From the NCBI GenBank assembly GCA_044841755.1, contig JAXOFM010000003.1, positions 1 through 64,000 on the forward strand: a stretch of 64,000 bases of DNA, given 5' to 3'. Within the stretch, counting starts at the first letter, position 1. Every line of letters starts with the position of its first letter. The notes under the pieces are model-generated. The model was not told where the DNA came from. It made no database searches and worked only from the letters and a program-made list of their open reading frames with translations. Below, one piece after another: positions 41,094 through 49,918 of the stretch. The position numbers were made by a program, and so were the translations under genes. The stretch comes from CAZAPO01 sp044841755 (GTDB lineage Bacteria > Bacteroidota > Bacteroidia > Flavobacteriales > Flavobacteriaceae).

Positions 41094-43925
41094 CTACACT
41101 TTACTTGGTAGCGTTCCGAATTTTTCTTTAAAACTTTTAGTGAAATAAGAAAGGTTTGAATAGCCAACAGTATAGGCAATTTCCGAAACAGATCCTGCTT
41201 TCTGTTTTAGCAATCGATGTGCTTCATTGAGACGTACTTCTACAATCAATTGGTTAGCAGATCTATCGGATAAGGCCTTCAATTTTCGATGAAGTTGCGA
41301 TCTACTAAAACCAACATCTCTGGCAATGTCTTCTACACCAAATTGTTCATTATCTAAGTTGTTTTTAATGCATTTAAAAACGTCTTGTAAAAACTTGTCA
41401 TCAATAGAGTTCACTTCAATGTCGTCAACCAATAACATATCAAGTGCTTTGAAGTGTTCCCATATCTTTTTGCGAGAGTCTATGAGGTTCTTCATTCTTA
41501 GCATAAGTTCCTTTTCGTCAAAAGGCTTAGTGATATATGCGTCTGCACCTTGTGTAAGTCCTTCTATCTTACTTTCCTGACCAGCTTTTGCAGTAAGCAT
41601 GATAATAGGAATGTGACTTGTTTTAGGATTTACTTTTAGTGAGTGACAAAGTTCATATCCATCTTTTTTAGGCATCATCACATCACTTATTACAATATCA
41701 GGGATGTGTTCAAACGCCATTCGTTCTCCTTGTAAACCATTTTCTGCCGTTAAGATTTGGTATTGCTCTTTTGTAATATCAGAGATGAAGTAACGCAGGT
41801 CTTCATTATCCTCGACTATAAGTGCAACAGGATTATTTTTAAGCGTATTGTTCTCGCTTATTTCTTCAATTATTAATGCTTTATTCTCTAAAGGAGTTTC
41901 TTTAAGGGTTTCTTGTTGAGGTTCTTTAATGATCGATTTGTTTCTTGGCAAGGTATCAAGCGTAACGGGAAGCGTAACCTTAAAGGTAGTTCCTTGACCA
42001 ATAACGCTATCAACATTGAGCTTTCCATTATGAAGGTCAACTAGCTCCTTTACAAGTGATAGACCAATTCCTGATCCTTTTGCTTCACTTCCTTCTACGC
42101 GATAAAAACGATCAAAAACGCGTTTTAACTCTTCTTTATTGATGCCCTTTCCGGTATCTGAGATTTCGATATTCAAAGCATCACTTTTATGATCGATAAT
42201 AACAGTTACTGTCCCGTTATTTGGAGTGTATTTAAATGCATTGGAGAGTAAATTATTTACTATCTTCTCAAGTTTGTCCTTGTCGTAGAATGCACTATCA
42301 ATTTCGGGAGGGAACTGTGTATTCAGACCAATGTTTTTTCGTTCAGCCATACTTTCAAAAGAGAAAACCAATGAGCGAAGTAACTTAATGATTCCACCTT
42401 GTTTAAGCGATAGGTGTACTATTCCACTTTCAAGTTTTGAAAGATCAAGTAGTTGATCAATTAAACCTTGTAATCTATTAGCGTTGCTATTGATTATTTG
42501 AAAAGCCTTTTGGCTTAGTTTTATCTCACTATCTGTTTGCTGACTTCTAGCTTTATTTAATGGACCTTTAATTAATGATAAAGGTGTTCTGAACTCGTGA
42601 CTAATATTAGCGAAGAAGCGAGTTTTGATTTCATCAAGATCTTTAATACGTTGCATTTCAGCGTAAGTCTGTTGAGCTTCCAGTTTATCTTGCTGCACTT
42701 GGTTATTAATTACCTGACGTCTATAAGCAATTCCGAAGGAATAAATAATGATCTGTAAAAACATTCCAGTAGCGTATGGGTCAATAAACTTGATAGTAGG
42801 TTTAATTATTCCCATAGACCATAGCGTACCAATAAAGAGGAAACTTGTTGCGATGATTGAACCCACTCCAAAATATTTGGCAAACTTGTCCTTTTGAAAT
42901 ACTAAAACTATTGAGAGAATTAGACTTAAGACGGTGTAAATATTGAGTACTGTATAATGAATTCCAATTCCGGTATAATATGGTTGCGCATTAAAAATTG
43001 GAACATAAAGAGCAGCCGCAACACTTTCTATCAAAACAAATAATGCTAAACCAATCATTGCCTTATCTAGTGTTGGAAATTTTTCTTTTGAATTGATGAA
43101 AGCACGACCGAAGAACCAAAAAGTGTAAAATACGCCGTTGGAAGTTATTGCATAAATAGTAAAACGTAGTTTAGTAAAAGAACCTATTATCAAACCAACC
43201 GTCATTGCATGTGTGAGCATAATAAATAGCAACCAAACTGAAAACCACAGCATCACCTTTTCTTTTAAATAGACGTATTGAAGTAGATGGTATAGGAAAA
43301 TGATAAGGGTTACTCCAAACATAAAGATGTTGAAGCTGTTATTGAACTGGTAGATCTGATGATAATTGGCTTGATTTGGATGTCTAGCGCTCATATTAAA
43401 ATACGCAGGATAACCAATGCTATTACCTTGAGCTTTTATAACTAATGTAACTTCGGTATTAACAGGAACGTCTCCTAATGACACTTGATTTAAAACCCAA
43501 TGTTTCTTTACATCTCTTTCATTTTTTGCGTATTCAACACCAGTTTTTTTATGAAATAATAACACACTATTAACATATGCATAAACATCAACTTTTCCGT
43601 TACTTTTTGTCCAAGCAGGAGGACCAATCATTTTATCCTCAAAATGTAGGGTCCAGTTTTCAAGAGAATTGCTAGTTATAAAGGTAATTTTTCCCCAATA
43701 TGTCTTACCAACATCTAAGCGACTAGTTTTTGCTACTTTATCTATCCCTCTTATTGAATTGTCATTTAAAACGATCTCTGGAGTTAAAGAGTTATTAGTA
43801 TCCTCAATAATTATTAGATCAGATTGCAGGTCATGAACAGGATACTTGGTATCTATTTCATAAACGTGTTGTCCAATGACTATTGAACAGTAAAAAAATA
43901 GAATTATGGAAGCTAAATAGTTCAT
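41094..43925 (-). CDS. Hybrid two-component regulator: 7TMR-DISM sensor kinase, receiver and AraC HTH
   Basis: A 943-residue one-protein phosphorelay from the ATG at 43925, which begins the signal peptide MNYLASIILFFYCSIVIG; ten more residues from 43955 are unlikely. Order: periplasmic 7TMR-DISM domain (to about 190), seven membrane helices (about 200-400), HisKA with 'ANISHEFRTPLSLIKGPL' (phospho-His), HATPase with 'NNLLSNAFKYTPNNG' and 'DTGKGI', receiver with 'PDIVISDVMMPKKDGYELC' (phospho-Asp), then AraC HTH ('IARDVGFSRSQLHRKLKALS', 'YTVGYSNLSYFTKSFKEKFGTLPSKV'). The better-known Bacteroidota hybrid regulators sense through large periplasmic propellers; this one has the DISM layout. It is upstream of, and codirectional with, the cytochrome c and IorAB genes, its likely targets. 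Confidence 0.92.
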   Translation of the reverse strand: MNYLASIILFFYCSIVIGQHVYEIDTKYPVHDLQSDLIIIEDTNNSLTPEIVLNDNSIRGIDKVAKTSRLDVGKTYWGKITFITSNSLENWTLHFEDKMIGPPAWTKSNGKVDVYAYVNSVLLFHKKTGVEYAKNERDVKKHWVLNQVSLGDVPVNTEVTLVIKAQGNSIGYPAYFNMSARHPNQANYHQIYQFNNSFNIFMFGVTLIIFLYHLLQYVYLKEKVMLWFSVWLLFIMLTHAMTVGLIIGSFTKLRFTIYAITSNGVFYTFWFFGRAFINSKEKFPTLDKAMIGLALFVLIESVAAALYVPIFNAQPYYTGIGIHYTVLNIYTVLSLILSIVLVFQKDKFAKYFGVGSIIATSFLFIGTLWSMGIIKPTIKFIDPYATGMFLQIIIYSFGIAYRRQVINNQVQQDKLEAQQTYAEMQRIKDLDEIKTRFFANISHEFRTPLSLIKGPLNKARSQQTDSEIKLSQKAFQIINSNANRLQGLIDQLLDLSKLESGIVHLSLKQGGIIKLLRSLVFSFESMAERKNIGLNTQFPPEIDSAFYDKDKLEKIVNNLLSNAFKYTPNNGTVTVIIDHKSDALNIEISDTGKGINKEELKRVFDRFYRVEGSEAKGSGIGLSLVKELVDLHNGKLNVDSVIGQGTTFKVTLPVTLDTLPRNKSIIKEPQQETLKETPLENKALIIEEISENNTLKNNPVALIVEDNEDLRYFISDITKEQYQILTAENGLQGERMAFEHIPDIVISDVMMPKKDGYELCHSLKVNPKTSHIPIIMLTAKAGQESKIEGLTQGADAYITKPFDEKELMLRMKNLIDSRKKIWEHFKALDMLLVDDIEVNSIDDKFLQDVFKCIKNNLDNEQFGVEDIARDVGFSRSQLHRKLKALSDRSANQLIVEVRLNEAHRLLKQKAGSVSEIAYTVGYSNLSYFTKSFKEKFGTLPSKV

Positions 43926-44128
43926 TGATGATTTCTCTTCTAGGTCAAAAGTCAAAAATCATGATCGGAAGGATTAATACTATTGTTGCAATCATTAATA
44001 CTTCTGTTTCAAAGTACTAAAATTAGAGATAAGTCGCAACAAAGTTGGTAAAGCATACAACAGAACTATTAAGGATACAGAGCACTTGTAGATAGTTTTG
44101 AATCAGTTAATTATTAAAACTTAAAATC

Positions 44129-44632
44129 ATGAAAACGAAAGTAAATCTTTTAAAATCTATTTTTAGTCTTGTAGTAGTATTATTATTAATAGTTAGTTGT
44201 AGTGATGATGACAACGACATTCAACTTGAACAATGGCAAATTGAGTTAGAACAAGTAAAAGCAGCAACAGCAAACTATCTTGATATAAATGTAGCTACAA
44301 ATGAAGGAAGAATTGATGTTTCTGGTTACGTACCAAATATGGGACATCACTATTTAAATCCGCCATTGGCTGACGAAACTTTCGAATTATTACAACCAGA
44401 ATTCATTTTGTATGCTCCAGATAATAATGGAATTATGCAAATGGTCGCTATTGAGTATGGAATTGTACCGGACGATCCTGAAAATCCTGGAAACCCACCT
44501 GAAGGCTTTACTGGAAGTGAAGATGTTTGGCATTTTAATGAAATGATAGGAATGTGGACATTACACGTATGGACAGTCTTAGAAAACCCTGATGGAATTT
44601 TTGCTGCGCATAATCCTGCAATGGGGGATTAG
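44129..44632 (+). CDS. Probable surface lipoprotein of unknown function
   Basis: A 167-residue protein. The leader ends in a lipobox (LLIVSC, Cys24) followed at once by SDDDND, an acidic run resembling the lipoprotein export signal of Bacteroidota, so it may be flipped to the cell surface. The mature part contains 'GYVPNMGHHYLNPPLADETFELLQPEFILYAPDN' and 'WTLHVWTVLENPDGIFAAHNPAMGD', rich in His and Trp near the ends, which could bind metal or a ligand. I do not recognise a named family. It is monocistronic with a good terminator, and diverges from the hybrid regulator. Confidence 0.65.
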   Translation: MKTKVNLLKSIFSLVVVLLLIVSCSDDDNDIQLEQWQIELEQVKAATANYLDINVATNEGRIDVSGYVPNMGHHYLNPPLADETFELLQPEFILYAPDNNGIMQMVAIEYGIVPDDPENPGNPPEGFTGSEDVWHFNEMIGMWTLHVWTVLENPDGIFAAHNPAMGD

Positions 44633-44687
44633 TTTATTTGAAATAGCGAAGCTATTAGTTAGTGAGATCAATGAAAGTTGATTTTTT

Positions 44688-44716
44688 AACCGAACTGTCA
44701 TAGGTTCGGTTTTTTT
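44688..44716 (+). terminator. Rho-independent terminator
   Basis: Stem AACCGAAC / GTTCGGTT with an eight-base loop followed by seven T's, about 55 bases after the lipoprotein stop. Confidence 0.85.
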
Positions 44717-44759
44717 GTAATTAGATATTGCTATTCTCTACCTTTTTTAATGTACAGGG

Positions 44760-46307
44760 TTATAAAACATCCTTAGGGATAATTTTTCTAGTCCAAGTTT
44801 TAAGACGTTTAAAGTTTGTAACTTCTTTGTCAGGGTTAAAATTCAAAGTTGTTTCCCAAGAATTAGAAGGTTTAAACTCTTCCTCCATTCCTTTGGATAC
44901 ACCTGCTGCTATTTTGTTGTTATTTAGAACTACAATGCATTCTGTATTTAAATTTGCACTCCTAGGGTCCAAATTAAATGTCCCAATTACTGTAATTGTA
45001 TTGTCAATAACCATTGATTTAGCATGTAAGCCAAAAATAGGTTTATGATCAAGTTCTTGTTGCAATTCACCTGTCATAATTTGTTTCCTAATTTCTGCAT
45101 CTGGTCTATATTCAAATATTCTTACTCCAGTAGCTAATAAATCTTTTCTACCTTTTTGATATCCACTAAATGCTTCAACATTATCTGTTGATGCCAGGCT
45201 ATTTGTGAGTATTCTCACCTTTACTCCGCGGTTTATTGCTTCTCTAAATAAATTTTGACTAAGTTCAGTAGTGATTAAATATGGTGTTTGTATGTCTATA
45301 GATGTTTTTGCGTTTTTTATCAATCTGATTAGAGCATCTGTAGACTTACCGCCACCTGCAAGACCTTGTTCTCCACTATTTTTGCCAGGTATATCAGAAA
45401 TAAACTCAATATGATCTAACCAAACCAAATCGCCCGATTCTTTAATGGTCTTAAATGTTTGTGGTAGTTGTTCGATTCGGGTTCTCACCTGTGGCCAGAA
45501 ATTATCTGGGTTACAAGCATATTCATGAAGGTTTTCGAATACATTTTTTGAGTTAGCATTTATCTCAGGAGATTCAAGTATTGATGTTACGTCCTGGCTT
45601 AAATCGCTTTCCCAGAAATCATTGAAAGACGAACTTATTTGATTTGTTCCATTTCCTAAAAGCAAAACATCTCGATCTCTAAAATTATATTCGTGATCGT
45701 AATCAAAGTATTCGTTGGCAATATTACGACCTCCTGTAATAACCACTTTATTATCTACGATAAAAGTCTTGTTGTGCATTCTTTGATTGATGCCCCTAAA
45801 ATTTGTAGCAACACTACTTAGTTTTTGAAAGAAATTTTTTCCCAGATTAATATTTGGGTTATAAATTTTCACATCAATATTTTCATGAGAATTAAAAATT
45901 AGTAGATCATCAATATCGGCGTCAACCATGATGTCATCCACAATTATTCTAATTTTAACTCCTCTATCTGCAGCCCTAATCAAATAATCGCAGGCAATTA
46001 AACCAACATTATCAGTAGAAAATATAAAGTATTGGATATCTATAGTTTGTTCTGCATATTCACTTAACCATGCTCTTGCCACCATACTACCACTTCCATC
46101 TTCTAGGACATATGCACCTGTTTTAGTTTGCATCATTTCAGACATATCTTCTAGTTCTTTTGAAAGTGAAGTATTATCATCTCTATGAATACTTGAACAG
46201 AAGTCGGTTTCAATAATTTGTGTCTTCGACTTACTACACGAAAACAAAATTAGTACTATTATGAAGAGAGATTTAAATTGAAGAATTAGTTGTCGGTTAA
46301 CAGGCAT
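44760..46307 (-). CDS. Phospholipase D-like lipoprotein (cardiolipin-synthase-like)
   Basis: A 515-residue protein with a lipobox (LILFSC). Two HKD motifs are present: 'MHNKTFIVDNKVVITGGRN' and 'LHAKSMVIDNTITVIGTFNLD', each followed by the usual GG or GT turn, so both half-sites of the PLD active centre are complete. The spacing and the phrase 'YFIFSTDNVGLIACDYLIRAADRGVKIRIIVDD' match the YmdC/cardiolipin synthase C-type group, but the lipid anchor suggests an envelope-facing enzyme acting on phospholipids. It is transcribed alone, convergent with the lipoprotein gene. Confidence 0.85.
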   Translation of the reverse strand: MPVNRQLILQFKSLFIIVLILFSCSKSKTQIIETDFCSSIHRDDNTSLSKELEDMSEMMQTKTGAYVLEDGSGSMVARAWLSEYAEQTIDIQYFIFSTDNVGLIACDYLIRAADRGVKIRIIVDDIMVDADIDDLLIFNSHENIDVKIYNPNINLGKNFFQKLSSVATNFRGINQRMHNKTFIVDNKVVITGGRNIANEYFDYDHEYNFRDRDVLLLGNGTNQISSSFNDFWESDLSQDVTSILESPEINANSKNVFENLHEYACNPDNFWPQVRTRIEQLPQTFKTIKESGDLVWLDHIEFISDIPGKNSGEQGLAGGGKSTDALIRLIKNAKTSIDIQTPYLITTELSQNLFREAINRGVKVRILTNSLASTDNVEAFSGYQKGRKDLLATGVRIFEYRPDAEIRKQIMTGELQQELDHKPIFGLHAKSMVIDNTITVIGTFNLDPRSANLNTECIVVLNNNKIAAGVSKGMEEEFKPSNSWETTLNFNPDKEVTNFKRLKTWTRKIIPKDVL

Positions 46308-46483
46308 AGCGTTGCTATTTGAGTGAATGTTAAATATAAGAACTATAAAGTCGCTTTGTATGTCTTATGACATAAAATTTACTACCATAGGATTTATAAT
46401 TATTTGAAAATTAAGATTTTTTGAACTTTCTGCTATATCTCGTGCATCTTTCTTACATTTATCATCGAACTAACTAATATTTT

Positions 46484-47866
46484 ATGGAGCTACTCAACGA
46501 TCTTACCTCGGCCTTTTCAAGCGCGATGTGGGGATTACCGTTATTAATTCTGCTAATTGGAGGTGGATTATATTTACTTTTTCGTTCGAAATTTGTTGCA
46601 TTTACAATGCTTGGACATGCTATTCAGGTATTAAGAGGTAAATATGATGATCCTAATGATCCTGGACAAATAAGTCATTTTCAAGCGCTTTCTACAGCAT
46701 TGGCCTCCACCATTGGAATGGGAAATGTAGCAGGTGTAGCGGTGGCAATTTCTATTGGCGGCCCCGGAGCTGTATTCTGGATGTGGATAAGTGCTGTAGT
46801 CGGTATGAGTACCAAGTTTTTCACATCTACGTTAGCAATAATGTTTAGAGGGAAAGATAGTGAAGGAGAGATTCAAGGTGGTCCCATGTATTTTATTATG
46901 GAAGGCCTTGGTAAGTCTTGGAAACCTTTGGCAATAATGTTCGCTTTTTGCTGTATGATTGGGGCATTACCAGTATTTAATGTTAATCAGTTAACTCAAG
47001 CAATAAATGATATTTTACTAATTCCAAACGGAGTTGACGTCGGATTCACTTCTAACTTAGTTATTGGCTTGGTATTAGTAACCATAACCAGTATTGTAAT
47101 TCTTGGCGGTTTAGGTAGAATTAGTAAAACGGCATCTAAGATGGTTCCATCTATGGTGATTCTGTACTTTGTGTCTGTTCTAATTATTTTAGCAATAAAT
47201 ATTGATGTAGTTCCAAAGTATTTAGGTATGATTTTTACCGATGCTTTTGCAGCTAATTATTTTCCAAAAGAAGAAACTTTTTTAGGAGGTGTAATTGGAG
47301 CGCTTATTTTACATGGAATCAAACGTGGTGCATTTTCTAATGAAGCAGGTTTAGGAACTGCACCTTTAGCACATGGAGCTGCAAAAACAGATGAACCAGT
47401 GCGTGAAGGGTTGGTGGCTATGATGGGTCCAGCTATAGATACCTTGATTGTGTGCACACTAACAGCGTTAGCTATTTTAGTAACAGGCGCATGGGAAACA
47501 ACCGCTGATAACGGAGTGAGTTTAACAGCATCAGCTTTTGGAGCTGCAATGCCTGGGTTTGGAAAATATTTATTGCTCGTTTGTGTCGCTGTATTTAGTA
47601 TTTCTTCATTGTTTTCGTATTCATATTATGGCACAAAATGTATGTCGTTTTTAATAGGTGCTCACAGAAAGCATTACTACAATTACTTCTATATTTTGAG
47701 CATCATTTTAGGAGCAACTACATCTTTAAGTGCAATGATAAATCTTATTGATGGAGTATTTGCTTTAATGGCAATTCCAACGATGCTTTCAACCATAATT
47801 TTAGCCCCTAAAGTAGTAAAGGAATTAGGAGCATATAGGCAACGATTAAAAGAGAATAAGGTATGA
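46484..47866 (+). CDS. Alanine or glycine:cation symporter (AGCS family)
   Basis: A 460-residue membrane protein with about ten hydrophobic helices and the AGCS signatures 'LSTALASTIGMGNVAGVAVAISIGGPGAVFWMWISAVVGMSTKFF' and 'GIKRGAFSNEAGLGTAPLAHGAA'. It imports alanine or glycine with sodium. The ATG of the next gene overlaps its stop (ATGA), so it is co-translated with the DUF4212-acetate-type symporter pair. This is an uncommon partner for that pair, which may mean coordinated uptake of small carboxylates and amino acids. Confidence 0.9.
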   Translation: MELLNDLTSAFSSAMWGLPLLILLIGGGLYLLFRSKFVAFTMLGHAIQVLRGKYDDPNDPGQISHFQALSTALASTIGMGNVAGVAVAISIGGPGAVFWMWISAVVGMSTKFFTSTLAIMFRGKDSEGEIQGGPMYFIMEGLGKSWKPLAIMFAFCCMIGALPVFNVNQLTQAINDILLIPNGVDVGFTSNLVIGLVLVTITSIVILGGLGRISKTASKMVPSMVILYFVSVLIILAINIDVVPKYLGMIFTDAFAANYFPKEETFLGGVIGALILHGIKRGAFSNEAGLGTAPLAHGAAKTDEPVREGLVAMMGPAIDTLIVCTLTALAILVTGAWETTADNGVSLTASAFGAAMPGFGKYLLLVCVAVFSISSLFSYSYYGTKCMSFLIGAHRKHYYNYFYILSIILGATTSLSAMINLIDGVFALMAIPTMLSTIILAPKVVKELGAYRQRLKENKV

Positions 47867-48120
47867 CTAATAAAGAAAAGGCAAAAGCCTACTGGAGGGA
47901 AAACCTCAAGTATGTTGTAATTCTCTTGACTATTTGGTTCTTGGCGTCTTATGGTGCAGGAATCATTTTTAAGGATGCTTTAAATACTATTAAAATAGGC
48001 GGTTTTAAACTCGGGTTCTGGTTTGCTCAACAAGGATCAATTTATGTATTCGTGATTCTCATTTTCGTATACGTGCGTTTGATGAATAAACTTGATAAAA
48101 AATATGGCTATGATGAGTAA
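47863..48120 (+). CDS. DUF4212 small membrane subunit
   Basis: An 85-residue protein with two hydrophobic helices and the DUF4212 pattern 'YWRENLKYVVILLTIWFLASYGAGIIF' and 'LGFWFAQQGSIYVFVILIFVYVRLMNKLDKKY'. DUF4212 proteins are small partners coded just before a subgroup of sodium:solute symporters, as here. Both ends overlap neighbours: ATGA with the AGCS stop, and its own stop lies inside the start region of the symporter. Confidence 0.92.
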   Translation: MTNKEKAKAYWRENLKYVVILLTIWFLASYGAGIIFKDALNTIKIGGFKLGFWFAQQGSIYVFVILIFVYVRLMNKLDKKYGYDE

Positions 48121-49840
48121 GTTATTGATGATGGAAGCCATAGGAGTTCAAAATTGGACCTACATTTTAGTAGGAGTAACATTCGCTATTTATATAAGTA
48201 TAGCAATTTGGTCTAGAGCAAGTTCTACCAAAGAGTTTTATGTTGCTGGAGGTGGGGTTTCTCCATGGGCTAATGGAATGGCAACAGCTGCTGATTGGAT
48301 GAGCGCAGCTTCCTTTTTAGGAATGGCTGGAATTATCTCGTTTGCTGGATATGATGGTGCTGTATATTTAATGGGTTGGACAGGTGGTTATGTCTTGCTC
48401 GCACTCTTACTCGCACCTTATTTAAGAAAGTTCGGAAAGTTTACTGTGCCAGATTTCATTGGTGATCGCTACTATTCTGATACAGCCAGAGTGGTGGCAG
48501 TATTGTGTGCGTTATTGGTGTCATTTACCTATGTAGCTGGACAAATGCGTGGTGTTGGAATCGTATTCTCACGATTCTTAGAAGTTGATATTAATACTGG
48601 AGTGATTATAGGCATGCTGATCGTTCTGTTCTATGCGGTACTTGGAGGTATGAAAGGAATCACTTATACACAAGTAGCGCAGTATTGTGTATTGATATTT
48701 GCGTTTATGGTTCCAGCTATATTTATTTCTATTCAGATGACAGGAAATCCAATTCCTCAACTTGGTTTTGGAGGTGAATTAAATGATGGTTCAGGAACTT
48801 ATTTATTAGATAAATTAGATGGACTAAGTACAGAGCTTGGTTTTGCTGAATATACTGAAGGCTCGAAATCATTAATCGATGTTTTTGCCATAACATTTGC
48901 GCTTATGGTAGGTACCGCTGGATTACCACATGTAATAGTAAGATTCTTTACGGTGAAAAGAGTTAGAGACGCGCGTAAATCGGCAGGAATTGCATTGTTG
49001 TTGATAGCAATTCTATATACAACAGCACCTGCAGTTGCAGTTTTTGCCAGAACAAATATGATTGAAACAGTTTCTGACCAACCATATTCAGATGTTCCTC
49101 AATGGTTCAAGAAATGGGAAACAACAGGGCTAATTACTTTTGCTGATAAAAATGGCGATGGCCTCATTCAATATGTTGCAGACGAAGCACAAAATGAACT
49201 TGTTGTTGATAGAGATATTATGGTATTAGCAAACCCTGAGATTGCTAATTTACCAAACTGGGTAATTGCATTAGTGGCTGCTGGAGGTTTAGCTGCAGCA
49301 TTATCAACAGCTGCTGGATTATTATTGGTGATTTCTGCTTCTGTATCACATGATCTTATTAAAAAAGTATTCAAACCTTCAATATCTGAAAGAGGAGAAC
49401 TTGTAGCTGCAAGAATTTCAGCAATCGGAGCTGTTTGCGTTGCTGGATATTTTGGTATTAATCCACCAGATTTTGTTGCGGCAGTCGTCGCCTTGGCATT
49501 TGGGTTGGCCGCAGCATCATTCTTTCCAGCGATTGTTTTAGGGATTTTCTACAAGCGAATGAATAAAGAAGGAGCAATAGCAGGAATGGTTGTAGGTATT
49601 TCCATTATGCTCTACTACATTATAAAATTCAAGTTTGGTTGGTTAGATGAAACTATTCCAGATAAGAGTGAATGGTGGTTTGGTGTTTCACCAGAAGGTT
49701 TTGGAACCATTGCTATGGTGATCAATTTCGTGGTATCAATTGTTATTATGAAGTTTACACAAGCGCCACCAAAGGAGGTACAGGATATTGTTGAAGATAT
49801 TAGAATTCCGAGTGGTACAGGAGAAGCACTCGAGCATTAA
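48113..49840 (+). CDS. Sodium:solute symporter (acetate/pyruvate-type, DUF4212-associated)
   Basis: About 575 residues from the ATG at 48113, which overlaps the DUF4212 stop; in-frame ATGs at 48104 and 48110 are alternatives. The SSS-family membrane protein has 'STKEFYVAGGGVSPWANGMATAADWMSAASFLGMAGIISF', 'YVAGQMRGVGIVFSRFL' and 'AGLPHVIVRFFTV', which match the ActP-like acetate symporter group paired with DUF4212. An acetyl-CoA synthetase gene follows at 51310, which supports acetate or a similar monocarboxylate as substrate (inference). Confidence 0.88.
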   Translation: MSKLLMMEAIGVQNWTYILVGVTFAIYISIAIWSRASSTKEFYVAGGGVSPWANGMATAADWMSAASFLGMAGIISFAGYDGAVYLMGWTGGYVLLALLLAPYLRKFGKFTVPDFIGDRYYSDTARVVAVLCALLVSFTYVAGQMRGVGIVFSRFLEVDINTGVIIGMLIVLFYAVLGGMKGITYTQVAQYCVLIFAFMVPAIFISIQMTGNPIPQLGFGGELNDGSGTYLLDKLDGLSTELGFAEYTEGSKSLIDVFAITFALMVGTAGLPHVIVRFFTVKRVRDARKSAGIALLLIAILYTTAPAVAVFARTNMIETVSDQPYSDVPQWFKKWETTGLITFADKNGDGLIQYVADEAQNELVVDRDIMVLANPEIANLPNWVIALVAAGGLAAALSTAAGLLLVISASVSHDLIKKVFKPSISERGELVAARISAIGAVCVAGYFGINPPDFVAAVVALAFGLAAASFFPAIVLGIFYKRMNKEGAIAGMVVGISIMLYYIIKFKFGWLDETIPDKSEWWFGVSPEGFGTIAMVINFVVSIVIMKFTQAPPKEVQDIVEDIRIPSGTGEALEH

Positions 49841-49918
49841 AGATTAATTTTTTAGTGCTCAAAAACGCAACCTTTTAAGCTCTTAAGCATCTAATTTAAG
49901 AGACTAATCTTTTTCACA

